Shown here: piece after piece, positions 48,837-59,946 of the stretch
How the letters are laid out: every line of letters starts with the position of its first letter
Position numbering within the stretch: position 1 is the first letter of the stretch
Assembly: GCA_037039685.1 (NCBI GenBank)
Contig: JAWNGF010000004.1
Coordinates: 3,472,001-3,536,000, forward strand
Direction of reading: 5' to 3'
DNA length: 64,000 nucleotides
Source of the DNA: Ceratobasidium sp. AG-K
Taxonomy: Eukaryota; Basidiomycota; Agaricomycetes; Cantharellales; Ceratobasidiaceae
The notes under the pieces: model-generated
Told to the model about the DNA's origin: nothing
The model's database searches: none
What the model saw: only the letters and a program-made list of their open reading frames with translations
Position numbers and translations under genes: made by a program

Positions 48837-49489
48837 GACACGTACAGCCCAGGTCTACAACATTAAATGCGCAAAACGGCCTGTTTTCAACACTTGCGGC
48901 GATGAGGTGGTGGATCGGAGACAATGAGGCTGCATGTGAAATCAGGATCGCCTTGTTAGTCAGCCCTCGTTTTGGCTTTTACGCGTGCTCTGCCAGCAGA
49001 CTCGCTGGGCTGTGAATACCGACGCCCATCAGTTATGTATTGTCGCATCCAGTTGCCAGGCTGCCGTTTCAACATTTAATTTAATTTAAACTCCCACGAG
49101 TATCAGACCCGGAATGGCAGCGAGGCTAAAATGATCCACAAATGACGCCGGAAAACGTGAGCGTTTGATTATCGCATTTGTTCGAGTCCTTTGCGCATCG
49201 ACGAATTCGGACGCTTCCGTGATCGCTCAGGATGCAAACTCACCGTCCGTATTCGGGAAGTATGTCCACGTTGTAGAACCCACCAGAACCCAACACAAAC
49301 ACATATCGGTACATCGCGACTGTATACATCTCATTTTGCCCGCATCGCATCTCATTCAACCCTGGACACGATGACTTGCACATCTGCACAGCTTGGGTTC
49401 CACGTACACTGATTGGCTATACTATCACCTCCGAGCATACTTAACTCGTCGGCCGTGTCGTTACACCCCTAGGGACTCGGTACCCCACC
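48837..49489. other. Divergent intergenic region
   Basis: 653 bp between divergent starts of the membrane-anchored protein and the kinase gene. Only short unsupported frames. Confidence 0.4.
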
Positions 49490-51562
49490 ATGTCCTCTGA
49501 AATCGCCCATCCCAGACCGCGCGGGCGCACACCGAGTAAATGCCTTTCCACCTTGCGCCTACTGGCGATAAGCGTTCTCCTCTTCCTACTCACCTTCCTT
49601 GTACCCACAGATCCTGCATTCATCCATCCTGAATGGCAACCCCCCGAGCTTACACTCCCTACTCCGTCCAGCACTCCCCCACCCATCCAGGGCTCATGCC
49701 TGACGATCCCCGAGCTCGTCGAACATGACACCCGGTTCGGACACTCCAACACACTCGGACGGGCGTTGGCCGAAGTTCAACGCCATCACGTCGGAGCCGT
49801 CCTTGCGCTCGAGAAACAGGAGGAAGATGAGTACGTGCTCTCTGCTCGCCCGTTTTACGACGGCGCGGCGGGGCGAGAGTGCGCTCAGCTTTGGGCCCAA
49901 CTCGATGAGCCCGAGGTGCCCGAGCCTAGGCCTGCGCCGGTCGTCCAGCCCGTTGGATTAGCGTATTTGACTCCGCCATCTTCTCCAGAATGTGAGTTTG
50001 TGGTTGTTAGTAACAGCCTGGTTCTAACATTGCGTCTAGTTGAAGCAACACGCGATAATCCACTGGCTGTACGCGCCGACGAGGTCTCTCCGATTCCTGA
50101 ATTGCCGGCACTCGACGATATTCCCTCCTTTGATCTCGACTCGAGCCCCGTAACTGCCCCGGAGCCGAGCTTTGAATACGGTCCCTTGTCCGATGAACCC
50201 CTTGCGAACGAAAGTCTGGAATACCTCTCCGACTGTGACGAATTTGACTGGTCATACGACAACGATAATGACGACGACGAAGTGCACAGCAACGAAGAGA
50301 GCGATAACAAGCTGGTTTCCCCAAATGACTCGGTACGTCCACTTTCAATTTTACCAACTACCTACTAACTAAATTGCAGCGCCCATGCTCCCCTCCGCCG
50401 CCCTACCCAAACTACCTGGACCCACGCCAACCCGCATCCTTCCCCAAGAACATAGCAGACCTCACTGCCGCGATTGACATGGGCAGCTTCTCCGAATGGC
50501 CAGTCACACGAGGTGGATTCGGGGACGTATGGAAGGGCGCACTGACGGAAGAACATGGCATTAAGGCTGGGACAAAACGGCCGATCGCGGTAAAGCGTTT
50601 GACGATGTACGCTGACGCGGGAGAAGAGGGTGCGAGGAAGACCATGAAGGTATGTTGAAACTGCTTTTGTTGGTTGCTTTGTCTGACGGTGGGTGTAGCG
50701 CACAGCTAGGGAGCTGTCCATCTGGTCTCGCCTGCACCATGCGAATGTCTTGCCGCTCCTTGGCACGTGCTCGTTTCGTGGAGGAGTGGGAATCGTGTCA
50801 GAGTGGCAGGAGAACGGAAACGCGACGGCTTGGGTCAACGCCAATCCTCACGTGGATAGGCTGGAGCTGGTAAGTCCCCACTCTCTGACCAAAGGGTAAT
50901 ACTAAACTTGGCCTACAGTGCAAGGGTATATGCGCAGGGTTGGAGTACCTACACCGTAGCGACGTCGTACGTACCTATTGTCGAATCAGCCTGCCTTACT
51001 TCAACGCCGTTCTAGATCCATAGTGACCTGCGTGGAGCCAACGTTCTGATTTCGCCAACTGGCGCACCCCGGCTGATCGACTTTGGTCTGGCTTCGGCCG
51101 TGGGTCCGAACCCGGCTTTTTCGGTGTCGGCGACCATGGCGGGGACCGTTCGTTGGATGGCTCCCGAGTTGCAAGTCACCGAGGGGCAGGGTACAACTGC
51201 TGCAAGTGACATGTTCGCGTTTGGGATGGTGAGTTGGTTCAATTCCTAGTTGTAGGATGTAGCTCATGTTCTTGCTGCAGACCATGCTCGAGATGCATAC
51301 TGGGAAACCGCCCTTTGCGGGTGTCAAGAATGACATTGCGGTACTACTAAAGTACCAACGCGGTGAGCGGCCTCCACGGCCTATTCCGAGCGTCGCTTCA
51401 CACGGTCCTAAACGACGAAACGGCAAAAAGGCGGGTGTATGCGTGGCGATGGACGACGAGTCTTGGGATATGGTCCAACAGTGTTGGGCTCAAGATCCCG
51501 GGGATAGGCCATGCGCCCGCGAGGTACTCGAGTGGCTTACGAGAAAGACGCGGCTAAAGTGA
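49490..51562 (+). CDS. Membrane-anchored TKL-like protein kinase
   Basis: Starts MSSEIAHPRPRGRTPSK; a single hydrophobic span (LRLLAISVLLFLLTFLVP, residues about 20-40) follows. Next comes an acidic, Pro-rich region ending in an acid cluster (DNDNDDDEVHSNEESDN). The kinase domain begins at about 50490: GGFGDVWKG (Gly loop), PIAVKRL with the Lys, NVLPLLGTC, IHSDLRGANVLIS (catalytic loop), LIDFGLAS, GTVRWMAPEL and MFAFGMTMLEM, then CWAQDPGDRPCAREVLEWL at the end. All catalytic residues (K, D, N, DFG) are present, but the HRD Arg is Ser, making it a non-RD kinase. TKL-like kinases of this form are abundant in Agaricomycetes. Substrate unknown. Confidence 0.82.
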
Positions 51563-52124
51563 ATGTGGTGGGGGATGTTGTTGGTTTCTTTTGATTGGGT
51601 GCTTTGTGTAGCATTAGTGAAATATCCTTGAATCTCGACTCCTGGGTATATGATGGGTTCGACGCAAGTTTGATTACAGTGTTCGGGGGATAATATCGTT
51701 CGTAGGATAGAGACAAGCCTGAACCGTGGACCAGCGCCTCGATTCGTTGCTTCCATAGGAGTTGGAAGGCAAGTCCGGCCACCCGCCAAGCGACCGGCAA
51801 CCCCGCCGAACACCAGATAACTACGTAGATAGATAGTAGATATTCGGCGGTGACGGAGAGAGCCCCAGTGCCTAGGTACCCGCATGCTCATCGGTATAAA
51901 GTTATCTATGGATGTGACAACTCAGCGATGCCTAGGGCATTCGAAGTTATCCCCAACGCTCCACCTAACTGATATCTCTCCGAAAGGTCGCTCGGTGGTT
52001 ACACGTACCTTAATAACGTTATCCATCCAAATCCAGCTAGTCTTTTGAGAGTATAAAGGTAAGGGCGTTCGTGGTTCAAGAATCAACACCCGCCCTCTAT
52101 CACACATACTCAACCAACCCGATC
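51563..52124. other. Intergenic, 5' of the first peptide relic
   Basis: No gene supported. It probably includes the kinase 3' UTR and the former promoter of the peptide relic. Confidence 0.4.
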
Positions 52125-52283
52125 ATGAAAATTTCCATTCGCAACGCGCTCGCTGCCTCCGTTTTCGCACTTGTCGCAGCGTGAAACGACACAGCCGCGC
52201 CTACGCCCGCTCCTCTCGTGGCCCCTCGTGCTTGTAGTCGTAAATTGGTAGGTACCGAATGGATATGCACCGGTACCTCGTGA
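52125..52283 (+). pseudogene. Small secreted peptide gene, copy 1, dead
   Basis: Same 52-codon length and order as the two intact copies at 53550 and 55445, but codon 20 is TGA (52182-52184), inside the signal peptide region. The start MKISIRNALAASVFALVAA matches the signal peptides of the other copies. The C-terminal part (RACSRKLVGTEWICTGTS) has lost two of the four cysteines. The upstream and downstream flanks resemble those of the other copies, with shared downstream words such as ATTGATGAAGTTGCT. A decayed tandem paralogue. Confidence 0.7.
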
Positions 52284-53549
52284 TCACGGGTCATTCCATT
52301 GAGTTCATTTATCGATGACACCATTGATGAAGTTGCTGATTGTTGATTCTAATTACTTTTCGTCAAATCCTGATGCCGGCATGTATATTACGAAGAGTCG
52401 GATACTAGTGATTACTATTAGGACGGTGACTCGCATAAGCTCCGAATGACTGCGACAATATTTGAGAATGTAAGCATACACCACAGCCACTGTAACTACC
52501 ACGCAATAGGTGTAGTCGAACGAGTCCAGCCACCAGAAGCTCGAAGGTTCGTTCATCTACGGGAGACCCTAGACAAACTAGATGTGGGGCGGCTGATCAG
52601 TACTATTTCCTTGGGTTGCTACTTAGGTCGTGCCCTACGCAGACCTGGCAAGTACAATATACTGGAATCCAGCGATCTGAAACTGCGCTCGAGACCGTTG
52701 CTTGAGTATCTTGAGGGTTGGCGCTTCTATACTCTCAAACCTGACACGTACATCGCCCATAGGGAAATGGCTACTGCATGCAAAAAGCAACTACTACCGC
52801 GGTGGATAGCCTGAATTTCTATGAAGCCCCGAACTCTGGTTATCGAATCACGGTTCCGTTAGCTTCTGTCAAGTGGAAACGTCTGTATATGCGCTAGTCG
52901 TGGTCACAAATACCATTCTCATGACCGTGAAGCTGGATGCGGAGCTAATAATGTCGTATTTGATCTTGCACCCTCCTCAACCCATGAACGTGAGTAACTG
53001 CATCGGACCATGACCGCTACGGTGTACCACGTGCAGCGCGCCCAATGCCCCCCCCCCCCTAAAACCACCGAAGGAGCTTTACGAGACCGTTCTAAGACAT
53101 ACCCCAAATCAGAAATACAGCCGCGAGATTGTAGCTGCACACGCATGAAGCCCCCGCGCGGCTGTTATCTGTTCCACATGATAATTGTGTTTCCATTGGT
53201 TGAATAGCTATCGTTAGGCATTATTCTCGACGCCAAGGACAACTCGCCCAAATTTTTACGCAATAAACAACTTGCCACTCTTACCCGGATATCTGGACGA
53301 ACTTCACAGCCCACATGCTCAGTTACGCGCATATTGCAGAGTAGCCTGAAATTATGACTATTTGGATGATGCCCAGAGCGTTCGAGGCGGCCCGGGACAC
53401 GCCACTCTGCAAGCAGTGTCCAAATCTGGGTATGGCAACTGCATACATATTGCATAACGCTCATATCAAGGTTTCTGAGATTACTATAAGTGCGCGTATG
53501 AATCGTGATGTGATAGCTAACATTCACCCTCAACTATCCTCACTCGATC
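52284..53549. other. Gene-poor spacer with a 12-C run
   Basis: No gene supported. A homopolymer of 12 C lies at 53048-53059. A plus-strand frame at 52446-52814 (122 codons) has no recognisable features. Confidence 0.4.
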
Positions 53550-53708
53550 ATGAATTTCTCCATCCGTACTGCTATTTCTGCCGCCGTTTTCGCGCTTGTC
53601 ACTGCTTCGACCGTGGCAGCTGCCAGTGCCCCTCCCATGGTCCCCCGCGGCTGCTCGTGCGTCAAAAAGGGTGACGAATGGCTCTGCGGGGGAACTACCT
53701 GCCAGTGA
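53550..53708 (+). CDS. Small secreted cysteine-rich peptide, copy 2
   Basis: 52 aa from ATG 53550. A signal peptide of about 25 residues (MNFSIRTAISAAVFALVTAS) is followed by APPMVPRG and a short mature tail with four Cys in a CSC...C...C arrangement (GCSCVKKGDEWLCGGTTC). Two disulfides are possible. 47 residues of 52 have the same type in copy 3. There is no CaaX end, so it is not a lipidated pheromone precursor. The function is unknown; candidates are an effector-like or cell-surface peptide. The single uninterrupted exon is shorter than most gene callers accept. Confidence 0.68.
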   Translation: MNFSIRTAISAAVFALVTASTVAAASAPPMVPRGCSCVKKGDEWLCGGTTCQ

Positions 53709-55444
53709 GCATCGTTCGGCGTGCACCAAACGCGTGAGTTCTTTGATCAGCAGCACCGTTACGAAGTCGCTAATTGCTGGTCCTAACAAGTTTTCATAAA
53801 ATCTAAACCTGAACCAGAGATTATGAGCCACGGTTTCTACATATAGTCACATTTCTGTCCTGTATATCCGCACTCCAACGGACCAATGTGATTTTGTTAT
53901 AAGCCGCAATACCCCTGTCCCCAGCAGCTAGGTTTTGGCGCTACCACGATATAACTGCTTGAGAGGCCTCATGATCAGCTAATTATGCTCTGGGATGTAT
54001 TTTTTGGCATACACACTGGGAGTTTTATCCCGTTGGGCTGCCGTAGAGACTTCCTGAAACCGCTACTAGGATCAACAAATCACGTGACAAGGCAGCATTG
54101 CCTTGGAAATCGCTTGATTCTCCGATCCAATCTTCGCTCCTTATCTGTGTATTTTCTCCTTGTGTTTCCTAATCATTCTTCCGTATTGAAACCTCGTAGG
54201 CTTGGGAGAAATAAGACACATTCCTTCAGAAACCTTGAGAACCCCCGATGACAGGACGCAGACTACGGTATTGAGCAGTAAACCATAGATTGTGGGTAAT
54301 TTTCTGATCTCGAGGTGAGGCAAGCAGGTGTTGCGGTCTAGAAATGGGTAATGGTTTTATTTAATTTGCTAAAATTAACTCACCAAGGACAAGGCTAAAT
54401 CTAACACTTGAGACTCATGGATGTAGATTTGATCGCAAGGACGAGGCTTCTTAATCGAGTCGAGCCTCGAGCACATATACCCGTATTTCCATACGAATAT
54501 CACTGATGTTCGAACTACTCTAAGCTCCAGCACGTTGGAATTACCGAAGACGAATTGTAACAAGTCTAAAATATGAAGCTCAGGGAATCAACGGCAGGCT
54601 AAGTTAATAAGATGGAGGTTAGTATTCATTCAAAACAACACACTTTACTTCTCCTTTGGTAGCACCAGTGAGGCTCCACAAATCTCACATTATTTAACCA
54701 GATTTTTACAAGCTGGTGCTAAGGTCACTCTATCGGAACCCCATCGTAATCTGTAACAGTGCCGCCATTGTACTATCATTTAGACCTTGGTAACGCTATT
54801 TACTTTCTCGCAATACTTGTTTAAATTGTCACTTTGTAATCATAACTGATTTCGGGTTCATCGCTATCTACATTGTGTGTACCCTTCATTCCTGTTGAAG
54901 CCTTTGTCGCCAAATGCGAAGCAGAGGCTGCGGAACAAATCACCCAAGCGCGCTGGTCAAGCGATTCAGTTGGGCGTAGCAAAATGGAGACACCAGTCCC
55001 CTCCTTTCTACCATTGGTTCCTTGCAAGAGATAGCTATGGCCTATTACGTTTGAAGGCTCGGCGAGTCGTGGGCGCTCCTTCAAGTCCTCGGGTACATGT
55101 TCTCAATTACCCAAAGGCCGTTTAAGGTAGGAAACTTCCTTTTTTGTAGCATTCACAGATAGCCATGAGCGCCAGTTGTCTCGAAACAGATCAAAGAACC
55201 GCGACGTTCACATGCTCACTGTCACGCGTGCGTCAATTTATGCAGATAACTGGATGATGCCAGGATCTGGAGTGTCCGACACGGGTCTCCGACATTCCGC
55301 TCCGGTCCTCGGGCATTACATCTTCGCGCACCGCCATGGTGTTCGCTCATACTCCGTGAACTTTGCTATTTTTTGAGGATATAAATGCACGTTCAGATTG
55401 AGGACGAACAACTAGCACTCACTCTTAACCCCTGGCACCCAACC
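53709..55444. other. Gene-poor spacer between peptide copies
   Basis: About 1.7 kb of AT-richer sequence with scattered short frames (for example 53985-54251 +, 54821-55084 -), none with coding-like features. The portion just downstream of copy 2 resembles the flank downstream of copy 3. Confidence 0.4.
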
Positions 55445-55603
55445 ATGAACTTCACTATTCGCGCTACTATCTCTGCCGTCGTCTTCGCGCTTGTCGCTGC
55501 GTCGACCGTCACGGCTGCCAACGCCCCTCCCATGGTCCCCCGCGGCTGCTCATGCGTCAAAAAGGGCGATGAATGGTTCTGCAGTGGCACTACCTGCCCA
55601 TGA
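55445..55603 (+). CDS. Small secreted cysteine-rich peptide, copy 3
   Basis: 52 aa from ATG 55445: a signal peptide (MNFTIRATISAVVFALVAAS), then APPMVPRG and the Cys tail CSCVKKGDEWFCSGTTCP. It keeps the same four Cys as copy 2, and substitutions are scattered, including changes in the signal peptide. The open frame continues upstream to 55385, but the alignment with copy 2 places the start at 55445. Conserved spacing of Cys and the signal peptide across two intact copies suggests purifying selection. Confidence 0.7.
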   Translation: MNFTIRATISAVVFALVAASTVTAANAPPMVPRGCSCVKKGDEWFCSGTTCP

Positions 55604-56386
55604 ATAGCGCCTGTTGCGCATCATTTAGGTGAGTCCGCTCATCAATGGCGCCATTGATGACGTTACTAATCGCTAATTCTAATGACTTGTTAAGTTTATC
55701 AGGCTCTTGAGCTTACGGATAGGGGACTTGCAACCTTATAAGTTGTAGATGTAGTTAACATCTTTGTCATCGTCATCCACTTTTGGACAACGAAGAATGT
55801 CGCAAATGAATAGTAGTGTAGCTGGCGTCCGTAGAGCGACTGACGACCAATTGCAACTAAAACCCGGGTTATGTATTGCAAATAGCCACCAGGTCATAAA
55901 TAGCTACTCCCACCCGAAGCTTAAGATTACAATCCATTAGCCTAGGACGCCGTTCGATGCTAATTAATTCCACGCTGATGTTTTGATAAAGTTATAAACC
56001 TATGATTTAAAAATTTGATCCTAAATCATCATACACATTATTGGATTCGGGTGTCAGTGAAGCAAGTTCACACACGCGTCGACTTGTGTATGGTTTCCTT
56101 CGAATCCCACTTGGTTAACGAAAGTTAGATACGGTGCAAAGGAAGATATTCGTTCACTCCCTGACCCTCGGTTCTTTAGGGGAATGCTATAAGTTTCTCC
56201 ATACTCAAGAGCTCGGTAGACTGTAAACTCTCAAAAGGCATGTTTCATATGCATGCATGTGCGTGCAAAGACTGCCCGAGACGATAACCCAAGCGCTCAT
56301 CACGCGCCGTAGCATGAGGCAAATTCTATATATATATAGAATCCCGTGCGCTTCTTACACATTTTCCAGGATGATTACACTGTGGA
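55604..56386. other. Intergenic, no supported gene
   Basis: Includes a short TA-repeat tract near 56327-56338. Otherwise nothing recognised. Confidence 0.4.
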
Positions 56387-56419
56387 CCCCAAATCTCCGT
56401 ATTTTACGGAGATTTGGGG
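56387..56419. repeat. Perfect 15-bp hairpin with 3-nt loop
   Basis: Left arm CCCCAAATCTCCGTA (56387-56401), loop TTT (56402-56404), right arm TACGGAGATTTGGGG (56405-56419). The pairing is perfect. It lies 313 bp upstream of the HD1 start and could be a fold-back in a transcript, a remnant of a mobile element or a regulatory palindrome. Confidence 0.9.
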
Positions 56420-56731
56420 CCCATCGTGAATTGATCATATGAACCTGATGAGTTGTCTACCATTTCCCTAGAATGTCCGCTAGCAAGAAAATTCCTTGCA
56501 ATATTCGCGGATAGCCACAAGTGCCTGTTATAACAAGAGCCCTTGCAAGGCGCCGAGATGAAATTGGGAGTGTCAACAAGCCCCCACAGGCCGGCACAGA
56601 CCGGCACAGACCCACCGTCTTTTGTTCTCGGTTCTAGCAACAACAACACCGGTGGTGTCCACCGCAAATTACTGCACCTCCAGCGTCTCGACGTCCAGAC
56701 CACACGACACCGACACCGCACCGACACCACG

Positions 56732-59700
56732 ATGAACGTCAGCGGCTGCTCGGACGATGCTGCTCTGGCGCGCGACATCCAGTCGCTCAACGCTCGCTTT
56801 CTGATCGCCATCGCGTCTGGGCTCGACGCCTGCAAGCAGTTTCTGGCCGAGCTGCAACCCCTGCTGCAGCATGCTCGACAGCGACTGTACTCTGGCACTG
56901 CATCGCATGAGCTCGCACAAACAATGGCCGCCGCCGCTGGGCCTCTCGATGCGATCTGCACTATGCTCGTCAACGTCGAGACCCAGCGCACGTCGCTGCT
57001 GGAAGAACAGACGGCGACATTTGACGATATATTCGCTCGGGCCGGACTGAGGCGCAAACGAAAACGGTCCACTCGGTCACGCAAGTCCAAAGCCGGAAAG
57101 AACGGAAAGGTCAGGCAGTCGGGCAAAAAGTCCAAGCGCGGCCGCAAGTCGCCGGTGGGAAACCCAAAGAAACGAATGCAGAGCGAGACGATGAGTGGAA
57201 AGCCCGGCCAGAGCAAGAAGGGAGACCTGGCGGGACGGAAGAGCAGAAACGTAACGGCACCGCCGACGGACTCGATGAAGTTTGGTGAGTGGCGGTGATC
57301 TGCGCTGATATCGCAGAGCTGACCACGGCTGTAGGTCCTTGTCGCGACTTTTTCCTATCACACCTCGGCGATCCCTACCCCACCACCGTCCAGAAACACC
57401 AGATTCTCAAGCAGTCTTCCCCCGACTTTACCCTCCGTTCCCTGAACCTGTGGTTCGTCAACATCCGCCGTCGCTCCAAATGGATGGACATCTTCAAGAA
57501 GCACGCCGGTTCGAAGCGCGACGCCATGCGAGACCTTGTCGCTCGCGTCGAGGCACAGGTCGCTGGTCGACCTGCACCTAACCCGCTGCCGAGTGGCGCC
57601 GCACCTCCTGGATGCAAAGTAGACAGTGCGATCGTCGAGGAGGTGATGGCGATGCGGGCCGTGGTGGACATGGTGTCGCGCGAGGTGTATGGCGAAGGGT
57701 GGGACCAGATCCTGCAGATCCGACCATGGACGGATGAAGAAGTACGGGCGCACGAAGAGCGGAAGAAGGCGTCGAGGCGAGAGGCACGAGCGGCCAAGGC
57801 AGACGAAGGAAAGCGCAAGAGGGACCGCGAGGAGCAGCGTTTGCAGCAGAAGCGCGAGCGAGAGCAACGCAAGAGGATCGAACAAGAGGCGGTAGAAGGC
57901 ATCCGAGCTGCGCGAGAGCTGCACCTGAAGCTGATGGCGATGAACAAGCGCAAGCGAGACGATGACGACGAGTCGGATGTAGAGTCGAAGCGACGCAAGA
58001 GCAAGGACACGGATCTGGGCGACGGGTGGGTGTCAAAGTGTTCGTCTCGGCTGCGTGTTCTGACCTATCGATGCAGCGAGTCGAAGAAGCGCAAGCTCAA
58101 GGTGCCCAAGTACGACGACGCCGGCAATGCTTTGACCAAGGAGCAGCGCAAGGCGATCAAGCGAGCGATGCTAGCGGCACAGGCTCAGCAGAACCCGCTC
58201 AAGCGCAAGTCGCCCGAGCTGAACGATGCACCGGGCGTGTCTATGCACGACGACATGGCGATGGACACCTCGCCCAGCAAGCGCCGCCGGCGAGACGCAC
58301 TGACGTTCGATGGCTTCCCGTCCGCCGGCGAGACTGAAGGAGCGGCGGGAGAGGCAGAGGGACCGGGGATGGCTGATCTGACGCAGCTGTTCTCGATGGA
58401 GTGGGCGTCGCCACCGCGCGAGTCTCAGCCGCTGCCTGCGGTGTCGGACGACCGATCGGCGACGACGGCGACTGCGACCTCGAACACGGCGGCCACATCT
58501 CCGCAGCACGGCGGCGGGTACGGCGGCTTCGCGCTGCCGTCCGACTCGCACCCGCCCGTCGCTGCTGGACCGATCGTGTCGACCGAGGGCGAGGTGCCGC
58601 GCCGGTTCTCGCAACAGCTGGCGGCGTTTGCGCTGGAGAGCGGGATGTTCGACACCCAGAACTTCGAGTTGTTCACCGGCGACACGTTCCCCGGTATGGA
58701 GGTCGACGTACACTCTGCCGCACCGATGCCGGCTGGACCGTCGGAGAACATGTTCGGGTCGACGAGCATGGGGGGTGTGCCCGACTTTGGATCAAACGGC
58801 GGGCAATCGTCGCTGCACCTGAACACGAACACACCGGCGGCGGGGTCGATGAGCGTGTCGCCGAGCCAGACCCACAGCCAGCTTCACACTCCTATGCAGC
58901 AGTTGGCGACGCCGACGCAGCACCACGTGCCTCAGTTCGAGTTTGCTCAGCCCGGGGACCATCACCATCACCACCACGCTCGATCCGGACACGAGTCGAA
59001 CGGATACATGGACTCGAGCCAGCACTCGAACGCGGACTCGTCGGACATGTCGTGGATCAACGCAGCGCTCGAGCATCTACCGAGCCAGCACGACGTCGCT
59101 CGGGCACAACAACAGCAACAACAGCAACAACAACCGCCGCACTTTGCCGGACACGGACACGGACAAGACTTCCAGTCTGGCGGGTTCACATCGTCGTTCC
59201 CTGCTCAGAACGCGACCGAGTACGAGTCGAGACCGCCAACAGCGATGTCCGTGCCGGACTGGCAGCAGGACCGAGCGCAGCGCGTACACCCCAGCCAGCC
59301 GTCTCAACAACCCCAGCAGCAGCAGCAGCAGCAGCGACCGTCGTTCCCTCAGGCGCCTTCGCCAGCGCTCTCTCCGATGGTACCCATGCAGTCTCGACCG
59401 TCGTTCCCCCAACCGCAAGCCAAGCCCCAAAGTCAGTCGAGTGCGCCGAAGCAACGCGCGCCGGGATCGCTGTGGCAAACTCCGCATTCTCAGCCTGCTC
59501 CTCAGCGATACACCACCCCGGGTCCATCGACGTACCAAGCACCTCCCCCGCCGCCGCCGCCCGCATCGTTTGCGGCCCCTCCTCCTCCTCATTCGTTCCC
59601 TGCACCCGCTACACCTCAGTACGCACCTCAGCAGCCGAACCAACTATACGGCGCCGGCCAACCGGATCGTCGTGGGGCGTCTTCGTCGTCGCCGAGCGAC

Positions 59701-59946
59701 AGCGGATCGTACGGACAGAGGTATGCTCCATCCCCTGCGTACCAGGAGCCGCAACCACAGCGCACGCAACCCTCGCCATCGCCGTCTGTCGACCCGAAGG
59801 ACGCGCTGAAGGATCGCGAAGCCGAATTTGCCCGCGCTCAGGAGGCGTTGCAGGCGCAGTTCCGTCGGGAGCAGGAGGAGCAGCTTGCGAGGTTTATGCG
59901 TGCTCAGGAGGAGCTCCGAAATCAGCTCTTGGGTGGTGGCCATTAA
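56732..59946 (+). CDS. HD1: HD1 homeodomain mating-type transcription factor
   Basis: Three exons: 56732-57284, 57335-58025, 58077-59946, giving 1037 aa. The N-terminus (MNVSGCSDDAALARDIQSL) is helical as in HD1 dimerisation regions, followed by a Lys/Arg-rich stretch. The homeodomain lies at residues about 187-240: FFLSHLGDPYPTTVQKHQIL, then LNLWFVNIRRRSKWMDIF. The PYP loop marks the TALE-like HD1 class and the W-F-N-R core is the recognition helix. Then come coiled-coil Lys/Glu/Arg-rich segments, nuclear localisation-like basic clusters, and a long C-terminus rich in Ser, Pro, Gln and His with HHHHHHA (near 58960) and polyQ runs (near 59100 and 59300), likely for activation. HD1 normally heterodimerises with HD2 to drive dikaryon development. 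In-frame alternative start at 56543. No HD2 is found in the window. Confidence 0.85.
59161..59933 (+). repeat. Inverted-repeat arm within HD1 (left copy)
   Basis: Bases 59161-59933 read in reverse complement as 63228-64000; both are 773 nt, with no insertion or deletion and matching seven-unit Gln codon repeats. Segments compared by eye are identical. The identity ends at the last codons of HD1 (after LLG). The pair is cut by the window edge, so the true arm is longer. Confidence 0.9.

Noticed and set aside
52125..55603. Small peptides as lipidated mating pheromones
   Set aside because: No CaaX C-terminus; they have signal peptides and Cys-rich tails instead.
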